64,000 nt of DNA from Virgisporangium ochraceum (GTDB lineage Bacteria; Actinomycetota; Actinomycetes; Mycobacteriales; Micromonosporaceae), in contig NZ_BOPH01000061.1 in assembly GCF_016863655.1 (NCBI RefSeq), forward strand, positions 1 through 64,000. Direction: 5' to 3'. The translations under genes were made by a program, and so were the position numbers. Each line of letters starts with the position of its first letter. Positions within the stretch are counted from its first letter, which is position 1. The notes under the pieces are model-generated. The model was given only the letters and a program-made list of their open reading frames with translations. It had not been told where the DNA came from and made no database searches. Positions 41,045 through 49,714 of the stretch are shown here, in pieces.

Positions 41045-42244
41045 ATGCGGATCCTGTTGATCGGCGCCGGTGGCGTGGGCTCCGCCGCCGTGGCGATCGC
41101 TGCCCGGCGCCCCTTCTTCGACGCGATGGTCGTGGCCGACTACGACCTCGCGCGTGCGCAGCGGGCGGTCGCGTCCGCCGACCACCGGTTCACCGCGGCC
41201 CGCCTCGACGCGTCAAGCGCGGCCGACGTCACCGAGCTGTGCCGGGCCGAGCGGATCACCCACGTGTTCAACGCCGTCGATCCGCGGTTCGTCATGCCGA
41301 TCTTCACCGGCGCGTTCGACGCCGGCGCCGACTACCTCGACATGGCCATGTCGTTGTCGCGTCCGCACCCGTCGAAGCCCTACGAGGAGACCGGCGTCAA
41401 GCTCGGCGACGAGCAGTTCGCCCTCTCCGGGGCCTGGGCCGACCGGGGCCGGCTCGCGCTCGTCGGCATCGGCGTCGAGCCCGGCCTGAGCGACGTGTTC
41501 GCCCGCTACGCCGCCGACGAGCTGTTCGACTCCATCGACGAGATCGGGGTGCGCGACGGCGCCAACCTCGTGGTCGACGGGTACGACTTCGCGCCGTCCT
41601 TCTCGATCTGGACCACGATCGAGGAGTGCCTCAACCCGCCGGTGATCTACGAGAGCGGCCGCGGCTGGTACACCACCGAGCCGTTCTCCGAGCCCGAGGT
41701 GTTCGACTTCCCGCACGGCATCGGCCCGGTCGAGTGCGTCAACGTGGAGCACGAGGAGGTGCTGCTCATCCCGCGCTGGGTGAAGGCCGGCCGGGTCACG
41801 TTCAAGTACGGCCTCGGCGAGGAGTTCATCGGCGTGCTGCGCACGCTGCACAAGCTCGGCCTCGATTCGACGCGGCCCGTTCGCGTCGGGTCCGTCGAGG
41901 TCGCGCCGCGCGATGTGGTCGCGGCGTGCCTGCCCGATCCCGCGGGTCTCGGTGATCGCATGCACGGAAAGACCTGCGCCGGGACGTGGGTGCGCGGCTC
42001 CTCCCGCGGCGAGCCGCGCGAGGTGTACCTGTACCACGTGGTCGACAACGACTGGTCGATGAGCCGCGACGGCGCGCAGGCCGTGGTGTGGCAGACCGCC
42101 GTCAACCCGGTGGTCGCGCTCGAACTGCTGGCGCACGGCGGGTGGAGCGGCGTCGGCGTGCTGGGACCGGAGGCGCTCACGCCGTCACCTTTCCTTGAGC
42201 TCTTGAACGACCACGGCGCGCCGTGGGAGATTCGCGAGTCGTGA
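41045..42244 (+). CDS. Saccharopine dehydrogenase-family oxidoreductase
   Basis: This encodes 399 residues. RILLIGAGGVGSAAVAIAARR is the NAD(P) Rossmann start, and ITHVFNAVDPRFVMPIF and VGIGVEPGLSDVFARYA are typical of the saccharopine/carboxynorspermidine dehydrogenase group. These enzymes form or cleave secondary-amine opine-like compounds. The ATG at 41045 follows TGAGG. The next gene, a ureohydrolase, overlaps it by four bases (GTGA), so the two act together. Possible substrates are lysine-derived or agmatine/polyamine-derived. Confidence 0.85.
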   Translation: MRILLIGAGGVGSAAVAIAARRPFFDAMVVADYDLARAQRAVASADHRFTAARLDASSAADVTELCRAERITHVFNAVDPRFVMPIFTGAFDAGADYLDMAMSLSRPHPSKPYEETGVKLGDEQFALSGAWADRGRLALVGIGVEPGLSDVFARYAADELFDSIDEIGVRDGANLVVDGYDFAPSFSIWTTIEECLNPPVIYESGRGWYTTEPFSEPEVFDFPHGIGPVECVNVEHEEVLLIPRWVKAGRVTFKYGLGEEFIGVLRTLHKLGLDSTRPVRVGSVEVAPRDVVAACLPDPAGLGDRMHGKTCAGTWVRGSSRGEPREVYLYHVVDNDWSMSRDGAQAVVWQTAVNPVVALELLAHGGWSGVGVLGPEALTPSPFLELLNDHGAPWEIRES

Positions 42245-43251
42245 CCGAACGTTATGGAGCGATGTACGGCCCGGACATCACGTTCCTGGGTGTCGACCGG
42301 TGTTCCTGGGACGCGGTGCCCGACGACGCCGACGTGGTGATCCTCGGCGCGCCGTTCGACGGTGGCACCTCGCACCGGCCGGGCACCCGGTTCGGGCCGC
42401 AGGCGATGCGGCAGGCCTGCTACCTGGCGCACGACGGGTCGCGGCCGTCGCTGGCGCTGCGGGTCGACGCGCTGCGCGACCTGCGCGTGTACGACGCCGG
42501 CGACGTCGAGATGTTCGGTGGCGACATCGAACGCTCGCTGCGCGACCTGGAGACGGCCGTGACGACGGTCGCCGCCGCCGGCGCGATCCCGGTGGTGCTC
42601 GGCGGCGACCACTCGATCGCCTGGCCCGACGCCACCGGCGTGGCCCGGCACGTCGGGTGGGGCCGGGTGTCGATGGTGCACTTCGACGCGCACGCCGACA
42701 CGGGCGAGATCGAGTTCGGGTCGCTGTACGGGCACGGCCAGCCGATGCGGCGGCTGATCGAGTCGGGCGCCGTACGGGGAGACCGGTTCCTGCAGATCGG
42801 CCTGCGCGGCTACTGGCCGGGGCCGGACGTGCTGTCGTGGATGGCGTCGCACCGCATGCGCTCCTACGAGATGACGGAGGTCGTCGCGCGCGGCCTCGAC
42901 GAGTGCCTCTCGGAGGCCTTCACCATCGCCGTCGACTCCTGTGACGGCGTCTTCCTGTCGGTGGACGTCGACGTGGTCGACCCGGGGATGGCGCCCGGCA
43001 CCGGCACCCCCGAGCCCGGTGGTCTCACCACCCGCCAGCTGCTCGACGCGGTGCGCAGGTGCTGCTACGAGCTGCCTGTGGCCGGTGTTGATGTGGTGGA
43101 GGTCGCACCCCCGTACGACGTGTCCGACGTGACCGCATATCTCGGAAATCGGGTGGTGCTGGAGGCACTCTCGGCGATCGCCCGGCGACGCCGTGACGCC
43201 GTTTCCGGAGAGACGTGGGATCCACGCCAGCCGCTGCTCGACGGCCGGTAA
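42241..43251 (+). CDS. Ureohydrolase (agmatinase/guanidinobutyrase family)
   Basis: This encodes 336 residues. The manganese motifs GGDHS, HFDAHAD and SVDVDVVDP are all intact, with GTGTPEPGGL typical of the agmatinase subgroup. It would release urea from agmatine, guanidinobutyrate or a related guanidino compound. The GTG at 42241 overlaps the preceding stop. An internal ATG at 42262 is possible. Coupling to the saccharopine-dehydrogenase-like gene suggests one pathway. The exact substrate is open. Confidence 0.9.
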   Translation: MTERYGAMYGPDITFLGVDRCSWDAVPDDADVVILGAPFDGGTSHRPGTRFGPQAMRQACYLAHDGSRPSLALRVDALRDLRVYDAGDVEMFGGDIERSLRDLETAVTTVAAAGAIPVVLGGDHSIAWPDATGVARHVGWGRVSMVHFDAHADTGEIEFGSLYGHGQPMRRLIESGAVRGDRFLQIGLRGYWPGPDVLSWMASHRMRSYEMTEVVARGLDECLSEAFTIAVDSCDGVFLSVDVDVVDPGMAPGTGTPEPGGLTTRQLLDAVRRCCYELPVAGVDVVEVAPPYDVSDVTAYLGNRVVLEALSAIARRRRDAVSGETWDPRQPLLDGR

Positions 43252-43356
43252 CAATTTGCAGTGAGGTGGAAAACTCGGGGAATCGAGCGCGGCATCATGG
43301 GAAGGTAGCGGCGCTGCCGCGGCGGGGGTACGTAATGGTCGAGGGGGGAACAGACC

Positions 43357-43734
43357 GTGGGGTACATCAAACCCGACAGCGCGCTGGTGCGCGCTGCCAC
43401 TGATCTACTGAGTCGCCACGCGGGGCAGGCCGGGGGAACCTGCTCGAGCTGTGGCGAGTCCAGCCCGTGCGCGTCGGCGCGCCACGCGGTGGAGGTGCGG
43501 CGGGCGGCGGGCCTGCCCGACACGATCTCCGCGTCCGACCCGCTCGTCAACGACGGCTCCGACGCGCTGAGCGCCCCGATCGCGCCCAGCTCCTTCGGGT
43601 CCGGCTTCAGCGGCAACTCCAGCTACGGCGACTCGCCCGCACCCGCGCTCGCGGTGGCCGGCCAGTCGGGCGTCAACTCCGGCTCGTTCGGCTCCCGCCC
43701 AGCGGTCGGCCTGTCCAAGGCCGGAGCCGAGTAA
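43357..43734 (+). CDS. Small hypothetical protein with Cys-rich motif
   Basis: This encodes 125 residues. An N-terminal helix (KPDSALVRAATDLLSRHAG) is followed by CSSCGESSPC, which may bind a metal. The second half is Ser/Gly/Ala-rich (SSFGSGFSGNSSYGDSPAP). GTG 43357 has GGGGGG nine bases upstream. There is no signal peptide. I recognise no family. It is followed by the first copy of the 80-base palindrome. Confidence 0.6.
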   Translation: MGYIKPDSALVRAATDLLSRHAGQAGGTCSSCGESSPCASARHAVEVRRAAGLPDTISASDPLVNDGSDALSAPIAPSSFGSGFSGNSSYGDSPAPALAVAGQSGVNSGSFGSRPAVGLSKAGAE

Positions 43735-43791
43735 CGCCCGCCCGCGCCGCGTGCGCCCCGTGCGCCCCGCGCGTCGCGTCCGGCGGTTCGT

Positions 43792-43871
43792 GCGCCGATC
43801 TTGCGGTTGTGGCCGCACCTTTCTGGTCATATAGGCCGACTTGTCGGGGGCCACGACTGCAAGATCGGCGC
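43792..43871 (+). repeat. 80-bp palindromic repeat, copy A
   Basis: The ends GCGCCGATCTTGCGGTTGTG and CACGACTGCAAGATCGGCGC pair over about 23 bases, with two G-T wobbles. The 34-base core contains CATATAGGCCGACTTGTCGG. It differs from the inverse of copy B at about four positions. Copies A and B lie on the two sides of the DUF559-like gene. Confidence 0.9.
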
Positions 43872-43959
43872 GCGGAGGTTGTCCACAGGGGCGGCGGTTG
43901 TCCACAGCGGACCGGTTCGGGGGTGCGGGCCGTGGGGGTGGTCGGGCAGTCTGCCGGGC

Positions 43960-44811
43960 GTGGGCGAGCAGATCTACCGGTACCGGCAGCTGCGGGAAGC
44001 GGGCGTCAGCCGGCGACAACTCCGAACGGTCGTCGACAACGGCGGGGCCGTTCGTCTCGGGTCGGGTGTCTACGGCAGCGGGCCGGCGGAGTGGATGCGC
44101 GACGTCCGTGCCCTCGTCGCCCGCCTGCCCACCGGAACCGCCCTCGGGTACCAGAGCGCCGCGGCTCTCTACGGGTTCGGGCCGGCTGTCGACACCCTGC
44201 ACGTGATCGTTCCGGTGGGTACCGTCCGACCCCGGATCGCGGGCGTCACCTGCCATGAAGCGGTGCTGCCGGTAGCGGCGCCGGTGACGGTCGCGGGGGT
44301 TCCGTGCTCGCCGCCGGCCAGGTGCGCCATCGACCTTGCCCGTTCGATGCCCCGGATGCACGGCCTCGCCACCCTCGACGCGGCGCTACGCAGCGCGACG
44401 TGCACCGCCGACGATCTCCCCGAGGAGGTCGGGCATCACGCCGCCCTGCGCGGGGTCCGGCGAGCGCGCGAACTGGTGGGGATCGCCGACGGCCGGGCCG
44501 AATGTCCGCAGGAGAGCCACCTCCGGCTGGTCGTCATCGACGGTGGACTGCCGGTGCCGGAGCCGCAGCTGTGGGTGTGCGACCCGAGGGGCCGGCACAT
44601 GTACCGGCTCGACCTCGGATACCGCGAGCAGAAGGTGGGCCTCGAGTACGAAGGCCGGTCGCATCTGACGACGGCGAGGCTCGACGCCGACCGCTCGCGC
44701 ATGAACTGGCTGAGCGCGCAGGGCTGGGCCATGCGCTACTTCACCGCCCGCGACGTGTACTCCTCGCCCGGCCTGGTGGTAGCCACCGTCCGCGCCGCCC
44801 TGGCGGCGTGA
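43960..44811 (+). CDS. DUF559/AbiEi-like protein with endonuclease-fold C-terminus
   Basis: This encodes 283 residues. The N-terminal winged-helix-like part (YRYRQLREAGVSRRQLRTVV) resembles AbiEi antitoxin N-domains. The C-terminal part has RLDLGYREQKVGLEYEGRSH, the D...ExE core of DUF559/Vsr-like nuclease folds. I start at GTG 43960, because the upstream frame only translates the palindromic repeat. It is a single-gene unit flanked by inverted copies of that repeat. Such genes are numerous in this group. A role in defence or DNA processing is a guess. Confidence 0.75.
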   Translation: MGEQIYRYRQLREAGVSRRQLRTVVDNGGAVRLGSGVYGSGPAEWMRDVRALVARLPTGTALGYQSAAALYGFGPAVDTLHVIVPVGTVRPRIAGVTCHEAVLPVAAPVTVAGVPCSPPARCAIDLARSMPRMHGLATLDAALRSATCTADDLPEEVGHHAALRGVRRARELVGIADGRAECPQESHLRLVVIDGGLPVPEPQLWVCDPRGRHMYRLDLGYREQKVGLEYEGRSHLTTARLDADRSRMNWLSAQGWAMRYFTARDVYSSPGLVVATVRAALAA

Positions 44812-44849
44812 CCCCCGCGCCCCTCGTCCTTCCGCCGGGCACCTCCGCC

Positions 44850-44911
44850 CGCCGCTCGTCCTTCCGCCCGCTCCTCCGCGCGCCGCTCGTCCTTCCGCCC
44901 GCTCCTCCGCG
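44850..44911. repeat. 31-bp tandem repeat (two copies) in the gap after the DUF559 gene
   Basis: CGCCGCTCGTCCTTCCGCCC followed by GCTCCTCCGCG occurs twice in tandem, with a degenerate third copy before it. It fills the space between the gene end and palindrome copy B. The rest of the 317-base gap, 44990-45128, is very GC-rich with no signal I can name. Confidence 0.8.
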
Positions 44912-44989
44912 CGCCGATCTTGCAGTTGTGGCCCCCGACAAGTCGGCCTATATGGCCAGAAGGGTGCGGCCACAACTGCAAGATCGGCG
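44911..44989 (-). repeat. 80-bp palindromic repeat, copy B (inverted relative to A)
   Basis: The ends CGCCGATCTTGCAGTTGTGG and CCACAACTGCAAGATCGGCG pair perfectly over 22 bases. Read on the minus strand, its core matches copy A almost base for base. It lies between the DUF559-like gene and the convergent aldehyde dehydrogenase gene, where the hairpin could also end transcription. Confidence 0.9.
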
Positions 44990-45128
44990 GGAGTCTTGCG
45001 GGGCGCGGCCGAGCGCGGCGGGGCCGGGCGCGAGGGCGCGGTTCGGGGACGGAGGCGCGGTGGGGACACGAGGGCGTGGCGCCGGGCGCGGTGCGGGGCG
45101 GACCTCGGGACTGGGGGCGCGGGATCCG

Positions 45129-46559
45129 TCAGAGGGCGTGCATGACGTGCTTGATTCGGGTGTAGTCGTCCAGGGCGTAGGTGCTCAGGTCCTTGCCGTG
45201 GCCGCTCTGGCGGAAGCCGCCGTGGGGCATTTCGGCCACCAGGGGGATGTGGCAGTTGACCCACACGCAACCGAAGTCGAGGCGCTGCGTCATGCGCATC
45301 GCGCGGCCGTGGTCCTTCGTGAAGACGGAGCTCGCCAGGCCGTACTTCACGCCGTTGGCCCACCGGACGGCCTCGTCCTCGTCGGAGAAGCGCTGGACGG
45401 TGATCACCGGTCCGAAGATCTCCTCCTGCACCGCCTCGTCGTCCTGGCGGAGGCCGGAGACCACCGTCGGCGCGTAGAAGAAGCCCTTCGACCCGATCCG
45501 TGACCCGCCCACGGCGACCGAGGCGTGGTCGGGCAGCCGGTCGACGAAGCCGGTGACCCGCTCGAGCTGGGCCGCGTTGTTCAGGGGACCGTAGGCGACA
45601 TCGGCGTCGGAGGGCGGACCCACCTTCGTCCCGTTGGCCTGTTCCACCAGGGCGGCGACCACGTCGTCGTAGATTCCCGGCGCGGCCAGCACCCGGGTGG
45701 CGGCGGTGCAGTCCTGGCCGGCGTTGAAGTAGCCACCGACCGCGATGGCCTCGGCCGCCGCGGAGAGGTCGGCGTCGTCGAAGACCACCACCGGGGCCTT
45801 GCCGCCGAGCTCCAGGTGGGTGCGCTTGAGGTCGAGCGCGGCGGTCGCGGCGACCTCCAGGCCCGCGCGGGTGGAGCCGGTGATCGAGACCAGTTCCGGG
45901 GTCGGGTGCGACACCAGGGCGCGGCCCGTGTCGCGGTCACCGCACACCACGTTGAGGACGCCCGGAGGCAGGAACTCGGCCGCCAGCTCGGCGAGGAACA
46001 GGGTGGACGCCGGGGTGGTGTCGCTGGGCTTGAGCACCACCGTGTTGCCGGCGGCCAGCGCGGGTCCGAACTTCCAGACGGCCATCATGAACGGGTAGTT
46101 CCACGGGGTCACCTGGCCGACCACGCCGATCGGCTCGCGCCGCACGTAGCTCTCGAAGCCGGTCATGTACTGCCCGGCCGCGCGGCCCTCCAGCAGCCGG
46201 GCCGCGCCGGCGAAGAACCGCACCTGGTCGACGGCCGGCGGCACCTCCTCGCTCATCGTCAGCTCGATGGGCTTGCCGGTGTTCTGCGACTCGATCGCGA
46301 CCAGTTCGGAGGCGCGGGCCTCCATCGCGTCGGCGAGCTTGAGCAGCGCCTTCTGCCGGTCGGACGGGGTGGCGTCGCGCCAGCCCGGGAAGGCGTCGGC
46401 GGCCGCGCGCATCGCGCGGTCGACGTCGGCCGCCCCGGAGACCGGCGCCGAGGCGAACACCTCGCCGGTGCTCGGGTCGACGAGGTCGGCGTACCCGCCA
46501 TCGGACGGCTCGACGTACTCGCCGCCGATGAAGTTGCGCAGCACCCGCTTGTCTGCCAT
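45129..46559 (-). CDS. Aldehyde dehydrogenase (gamma-aminobutyraldehyde dehydrogenase-like)
   Basis: This encodes 476 residues of the ALDH superfamily. The catalytic Cys is in FNAGQDCTAATR, the general base Glu in HLELGGKAPVVVF and the cofactor site in SITGSTRAG. Sequence style and length fit 4-aminobutyraldehyde dehydrogenases. That enzyme would oxidise the product of the putrescine aminotransferase encoded 7 kb away to GABA. The ATG at 46559 has GGGAGG upstream. The substrate is inferred from context. Confidence 0.87.
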   Translation of the reverse strand: MADKRVLRNFIGGEYVEPSDGGYADLVDPSTGEVFASAPVSGAADVDRAMRAAADAFPGWRDATPSDRQKALLKLADAMEARASELVAIESQNTGKPIELTMSEEVPPAVDQVRFFAGAARLLEGRAAGQYMTGFESYVRREPIGVVGQVTPWNYPFMMAVWKFGPALAAGNTVVLKPSDTTPASTLFLAELAAEFLPPGVLNVVCGDRDTGRALVSHPTPELVSITGSTRAGLEVAATAALDLKRTHLELGGKAPVVVFDDADLSAAAEAIAVGGYFNAGQDCTAATRVLAAPGIYDDVVAALVEQANGTKVGPPSDADVAYGPLNNAAQLERVTGFVDRLPDHASVAVGGSRIGSKGFFYAPTVVSGLRQDDEAVQEEIFGPVITVQRFSDEDEAVRWANGVKYGLASSVFTKDHGRAMRMTQRLDFGCVWVNCHIPLVAEMPHGGFRQSGHGKDLSTYALDDYTRIKHVMHAL

Positions 46560-46664
46560 GACCTCGTCCTCCCTCACGCCCTCAGGCTCGCCCCATGGCG
46601 CCAACCCCGTTCTACGTGTCCGGAGGTCCTGAGTCCAGCGGCGATGTGGAGATCGACCGGCCGG

Positions 46665-46796
46665 TTACTTCTTCTTCTTTTTCTTCTTCTTGCTCGAGGA
46701 GCCGTCGGAGTCGCCGCAGGCGGCCAGCAGGGTCAGGGCACCACCGCCGAGGAGGGCGGCGATGGCGGTACGCCGAGTCACATTCGTGTCATCCAC
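46665..46796 (-). CDS. Very small lipoprotein candidate with octalysine end
   Basis: A 43-residue frame starts at GTG 46796. TRRTAIAALLGGGALTLLAAC reads as a twin-arginine-like signal with a lipobox (LAAC), leaving a mature peptide of about 14 residues: CGDSDGSSS followed by eight lysines. The lysine run is encoded mostly by AAG with one AAA. If real, it is a lipid-anchored cationic tail on the outer face of the membrane. No other reading frame explains the T/C-rich run. Expression is unproven. Confidence 0.5.
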   Translation of the reverse strand: MDDTNVTRRTAIAALLGGGALTLLAACGDSDGSSSKKKKKKKK

Positions 46797-46907
46797 GCAA
46801 CCGTTGTAACAGACGGGCACCACGGAAGAGAGTGCCGCCGCCGTCCCCGGGCCCGGCCGCACTAGGCTGCTCAGGGTCAGTCAAACCGAGCACGGGAGCG
46901 CAAACCG

Positions 46908-48287
46908 GTGTCCGACCTCAGCCTGATCGTGAAGGCCTACGACGTGCGGGGCACCGTCCCCGACCAGCTCGACGAGACGGTCGCCGAGGCGCTGGGAACG
47001 GCGTTCGCCGAGACCGTCGGCGGTGACCGCGTCGTGGTGGCCCGCGACATGCGCGAGTCGGGCGTCGGGCTGGTCGCCGCGTTCGTCCGGGGCGTCACGG
47101 CCACCGGCACGAGCGTCGTCGACGCCGGGCTCGGTTCGACCGACCTGCTCTACTTCGCGTCGGGTTCGCTCGACCTCCCGGGCGTCATGTTCACCGCGAG
47201 CCACAACCCGGCCCGCTACAACGGCCTCAAGATGTGCCGCGCCGGCGCCCGGCCGATCGGTCAGGACAGCGGCCTGCTCGAGATCAGGAACCGGGCGCAG
47301 GCGATTCTCGACGGCGCGGCGCCGTCTCCCGCTCAGAAGCGGGGTGACGTGCAGCAGCGTGACCTGTTGAGCGACTACGCCGCGCACCTGCGGACCCTGG
47401 TCGACCTGTCGGGGATCCGCCCCTTGAAGGTGGTGGTCGACGCCGGCAACGGCATGGCCGGGTACACGGTGCCGGAGGTGCTGGGCTCTGCTGGTTCTAT
47501 CGGGGGGCTGCCGCTCACGGTGGTCCCCTTGTATTTCGAGCTCGACGGCAGCTTCCCGAACCACGAGGCCAACCCGCTGGAACCGGCGAACCTCGTCGAT
47601 CTGCAGGCCGCGGTGCGTGAGCACGGCGCCGACCTCGGCCTGGCCTTCGACGGCGACGCCGACCGCTGCTTCGTGGTCGACGAGCGCGGCGTGGCGGTCT
47701 CGCCGAGCGCGATCACGGCGCTGGTCGCGGCGCGCGAGCTCGCTAAGCACCCGGGCTCGACGATCATCCACAACGTGATCACGTCGCGGGCGGTGCCGGA
47801 GATCATCACCGAGCACGGCGGTGCGCCCGTGCGCACGCGGGTGGGGCACTCCTTCATCAAGGAGGAGATGGCCCGCACCGGCGCCGTCTTCGGTGGCGAG
47901 CACTCGGCCCACTACTACTTCCGCGACTTCTGGTTCGCCGACACCGGCATGCTGGCCGCGATGCACACGCTGGCCGCGCTGGGTGAGCAGGCGGCGCCGC
48001 TGTCGGAGCTCGCGGCGGAGTACGAGCGGTACGTGGCCTCCGGCGAGATCAACTCGACCGTCGACGACCAGGCCGCCCGCATCGCCGACGTGGAGAAGGC
48101 CTTCGCCAGCCGCGACGGCGTGACGCTCGACCACCTCGACGGGCTCACCCTCGGATTCGCCGACGGGAGCTGGGCCAACCTGCGCCCGTCGAACACCGAG
48201 CCGCTGCTGCGGCTGAACGTGGAGGCGCCCACGCCCGCGGGCATGGCCGAACTGCGTGACGAGATCCTCGAGATCGTGCGGGCCTGA
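46908..48287 (+). CDS. manB: Phosphomannomutase/phosphoglucomutase
   Basis: This encodes 459 residues of the alpha-D-phosphohexomutase family. The active-site phosphoserine is in TASHNP, the Mg loop is DGDADR, the sugar loop is GEHSAHY and the phosphate loop is RPSNTEP. It interconverts mannose-6-phosphate and mannose-1-phosphate for GDP-mannose synthesis. GTG 46908 is the start, with GGGAGC upstream. It opens an operon that continues with Trm112, SIS, CDF and manA genes. Confidence 0.94.
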   Translation: MSDLSLIVKAYDVRGTVPDQLDETVAEALGTAFAETVGGDRVVVARDMRESGVGLVAAFVRGVTATGTSVVDAGLGSTDLLYFASGSLDLPGVMFTASHNPARYNGLKMCRAGARPIGQDSGLLEIRNRAQAILDGAAPSPAQKRGDVQQRDLLSDYAAHLRTLVDLSGIRPLKVVVDAGNGMAGYTVPEVLGSAGSIGGLPLTVVPLYFELDGSFPNHEANPLEPANLVDLQAAVREHGADLGLAFDGDADRCFVVDERGVAVSPSAITALVAARELAKHPGSTIIHNVITSRAVPEIITEHGGAPVRTRVGHSFIKEEMARTGAVFGGEHSAHYYFRDFWFADTGMLAAMHTLAALGEQAAPLSELAAEYERYVASGEINSTVDDQAARIADVEKAFASRDGVTLDHLDGLTLGFADGSWANLRPSNTEPLLRLNVEAPTPAGMAELRDEILEIVRA

Positions 48288-48308
48288 ACGATGAAGGAGA
48301 ACACCCCC

Positions 48309-48476
48309 ATGGACTTCACCGAGCTGTTCCAGCAGCTGCGCTGCCCCGACGAGCACCACGCCGAGCTGGCCTACGACGCCGCCGCGCAGACCCTGACCTG
48401 CACGGTCTGCCGGCGCGTCTTCCGCATCGAGGACAACGTGCCCGTGCTCCTGCTCGACGAGGCGCAGACCGCATGA
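48309..48476 (+). CDS. Trm112/UPF0434 family small zinc protein
   Basis: This encodes 55 residues. LRCPDEHHAELAYD and LTCTVCRRVFRIEDNVPVLL give the C-x-C-x-x-C pattern of Trm112-like proteins, which in other organisms activate methyltransferases. AAGGAG nine bases before the ATG at 48309 decides this start over the ATG at 48291, which lies upstream of it. It overlaps the next gene by four bases. Confidence 0.88.
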   Translation: MDFTELFQQLRCPDEHHAELAYDAAAQTLTCTVCRRVFRIEDNVPVLLLDEAQTA

Positions 48477-49702
48477 ACCCGCTCGACGGTGCCGCCGGTG
48501 TGCGCGGCCTGCGCGTGGCCGACCACGCCCTGCTCGACGACCAGGCCGCCCTCACCGCCGCCGACCCCGGCCAGATGCTGCGCGCCACCGCGTCGGCCGG
48601 CGCGCAGGTGCGCGAGTCGGCGTCGCTGGCGGCGGAGGCCGACTACCGGCCGTTGATCGACGAGGGCCGGCCGCGCGCGGTCGTGGTCGCCGGCGTCGGC
48701 ACCGCCGCGCGCACCGGTGACGTGCTGGAGACCGTCGCCGGCCCGCGCTGCCCGGTGCCCGTGCTCTCGCACCGCAGCGCCGGCATCCCCGGCTGGGTCG
48801 GTGCGGCCGACGTGGTCATCGCGGTGTCGGCGTCGGGCCGGTCGCCCGAGGCGCTGGCCGCGGCGGAGGCGGCGGCCCGGCGCGGTGCCCGGCTGGTGGC
48901 GATCGGCGCTCCTGACACGGAGCTGCAGGCCATGGCCGAGCGGGCGCGGGCGACGTTCGTCCCGGTGCCGCGGCGCGCGCCGGCGCGGGCCAGCTTCTGG
49001 GCGCTCACCGTGCCGGTGCTGATGGCCGCCCGGCACCTGGGGCTGGTGAAGATCACCGAGGCCGACCTCGCGGAGACGGCGATGCGGCTCGACGCCGAGG
49101 CCGAGCGCTGCCGGCCGGGGCTGGAGTCGTTCGTGAACCCGGGCAAGACGCTGGCGCTCGACCTGGCCGGCTCGATCCCGGTGCTGTGGGGGTCGTCGCC
49201 GCTGGCGACGGTCGCCGCGCGGCGGTTCGCCGACACGCTGGCCGCCAATGCCCGGTACCCCGCGATCGCGGGTGGGCTGGGCGAGGCCAACCGGGGCCGG
49301 GTCGGCCTGCTCGACGGCCCGTACGGCGCACTCAACGAGGCAGACCGCGACATCTTCGCCGATCCCGGCGACGACGACGGACCCGACGTGCGGCTGCGGC
49401 TCGTCCTGCTGCGCGACGGTGGGCTGCGTGAGGAGCACCCCACCGCCGACGGGGTGGCCGCCAACGACGAGGCCGAGCCGGCGAGCGTCGAGGAGCGCCG
49501 GGCAGACGCGGTCCAGCGGATCGCGGAGCAGCGGGGGGTGCGGGTCAGCGTCGTGGAGGCCGAGGGCGGTTCGGCCTTGGAGCGGCTCGCGTCGCTGTTG
49601 GCGGTTCCGGATTTCGCGTCCATCTACCTGGGTATGGCGCACGGGCTGGACCCGATGGCGGTGCCGGCGATCTCCGAGCTCAAGGAGCTGACCAACTCAT
49701 GA
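48473..49702 (+). CDS. SIS-domain phosphosugar isomerase-like protein
   Basis: This encodes 409 residues. VVVAGVGTAARTGDVLE and VVIAVSASGRSPEALAAAE are the SIS phosphosugar-binding motifs. The C-terminal half resembles bifunctional phosphoglucose/phosphomannose isomerases (FASIYLGMAHGLDP near the end). Its place between manB and manA suggests a role in hexose-phosphate interconversion. The catalytic residues cannot be verified by eye. Confidence 0.82.
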   Translation: MNPLDGAAGVRGLRVADHALLDDQAALTAADPGQMLRATASAGAQVRESASLAAEADYRPLIDEGRPRAVVVAGVGTAARTGDVLETVAGPRCPVPVLSHRSAGIPGWVGAADVVIAVSASGRSPEALAAAEAAARRGARLVAIGAPDTELQAMAERARATFVPVPRRAPARASFWALTVPVLMAARHLGLVKITEADLAETAMRLDAEAERCRPGLESFVNPGKTLALDLAGSIPVLWGSSPLATVAARRFADTLAANARYPAIAGGLGEANRGRVGLLDGPYGALNEADRDIFADPGDDDGPDVRLRLVLLRDGGLREEHPTADGVAANDEAEPASVEERRADAVQRIAEQRGVRVSVVEAEGGSALERLASLLAVPDFASIYLGMAHGLDPMAVPAISELKELTNS

Positions 49703-49714
49703 GGAGGCGGTCCC

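Noticed and set aside
42223..42240. An ATG at 42223 as start of the ureohydrolase
   Set aside because: The frame upstream of 42241 lies within the previous gene and adds residues not seen in the family. The GTGA overlap at 42241 is the usual arrangement.
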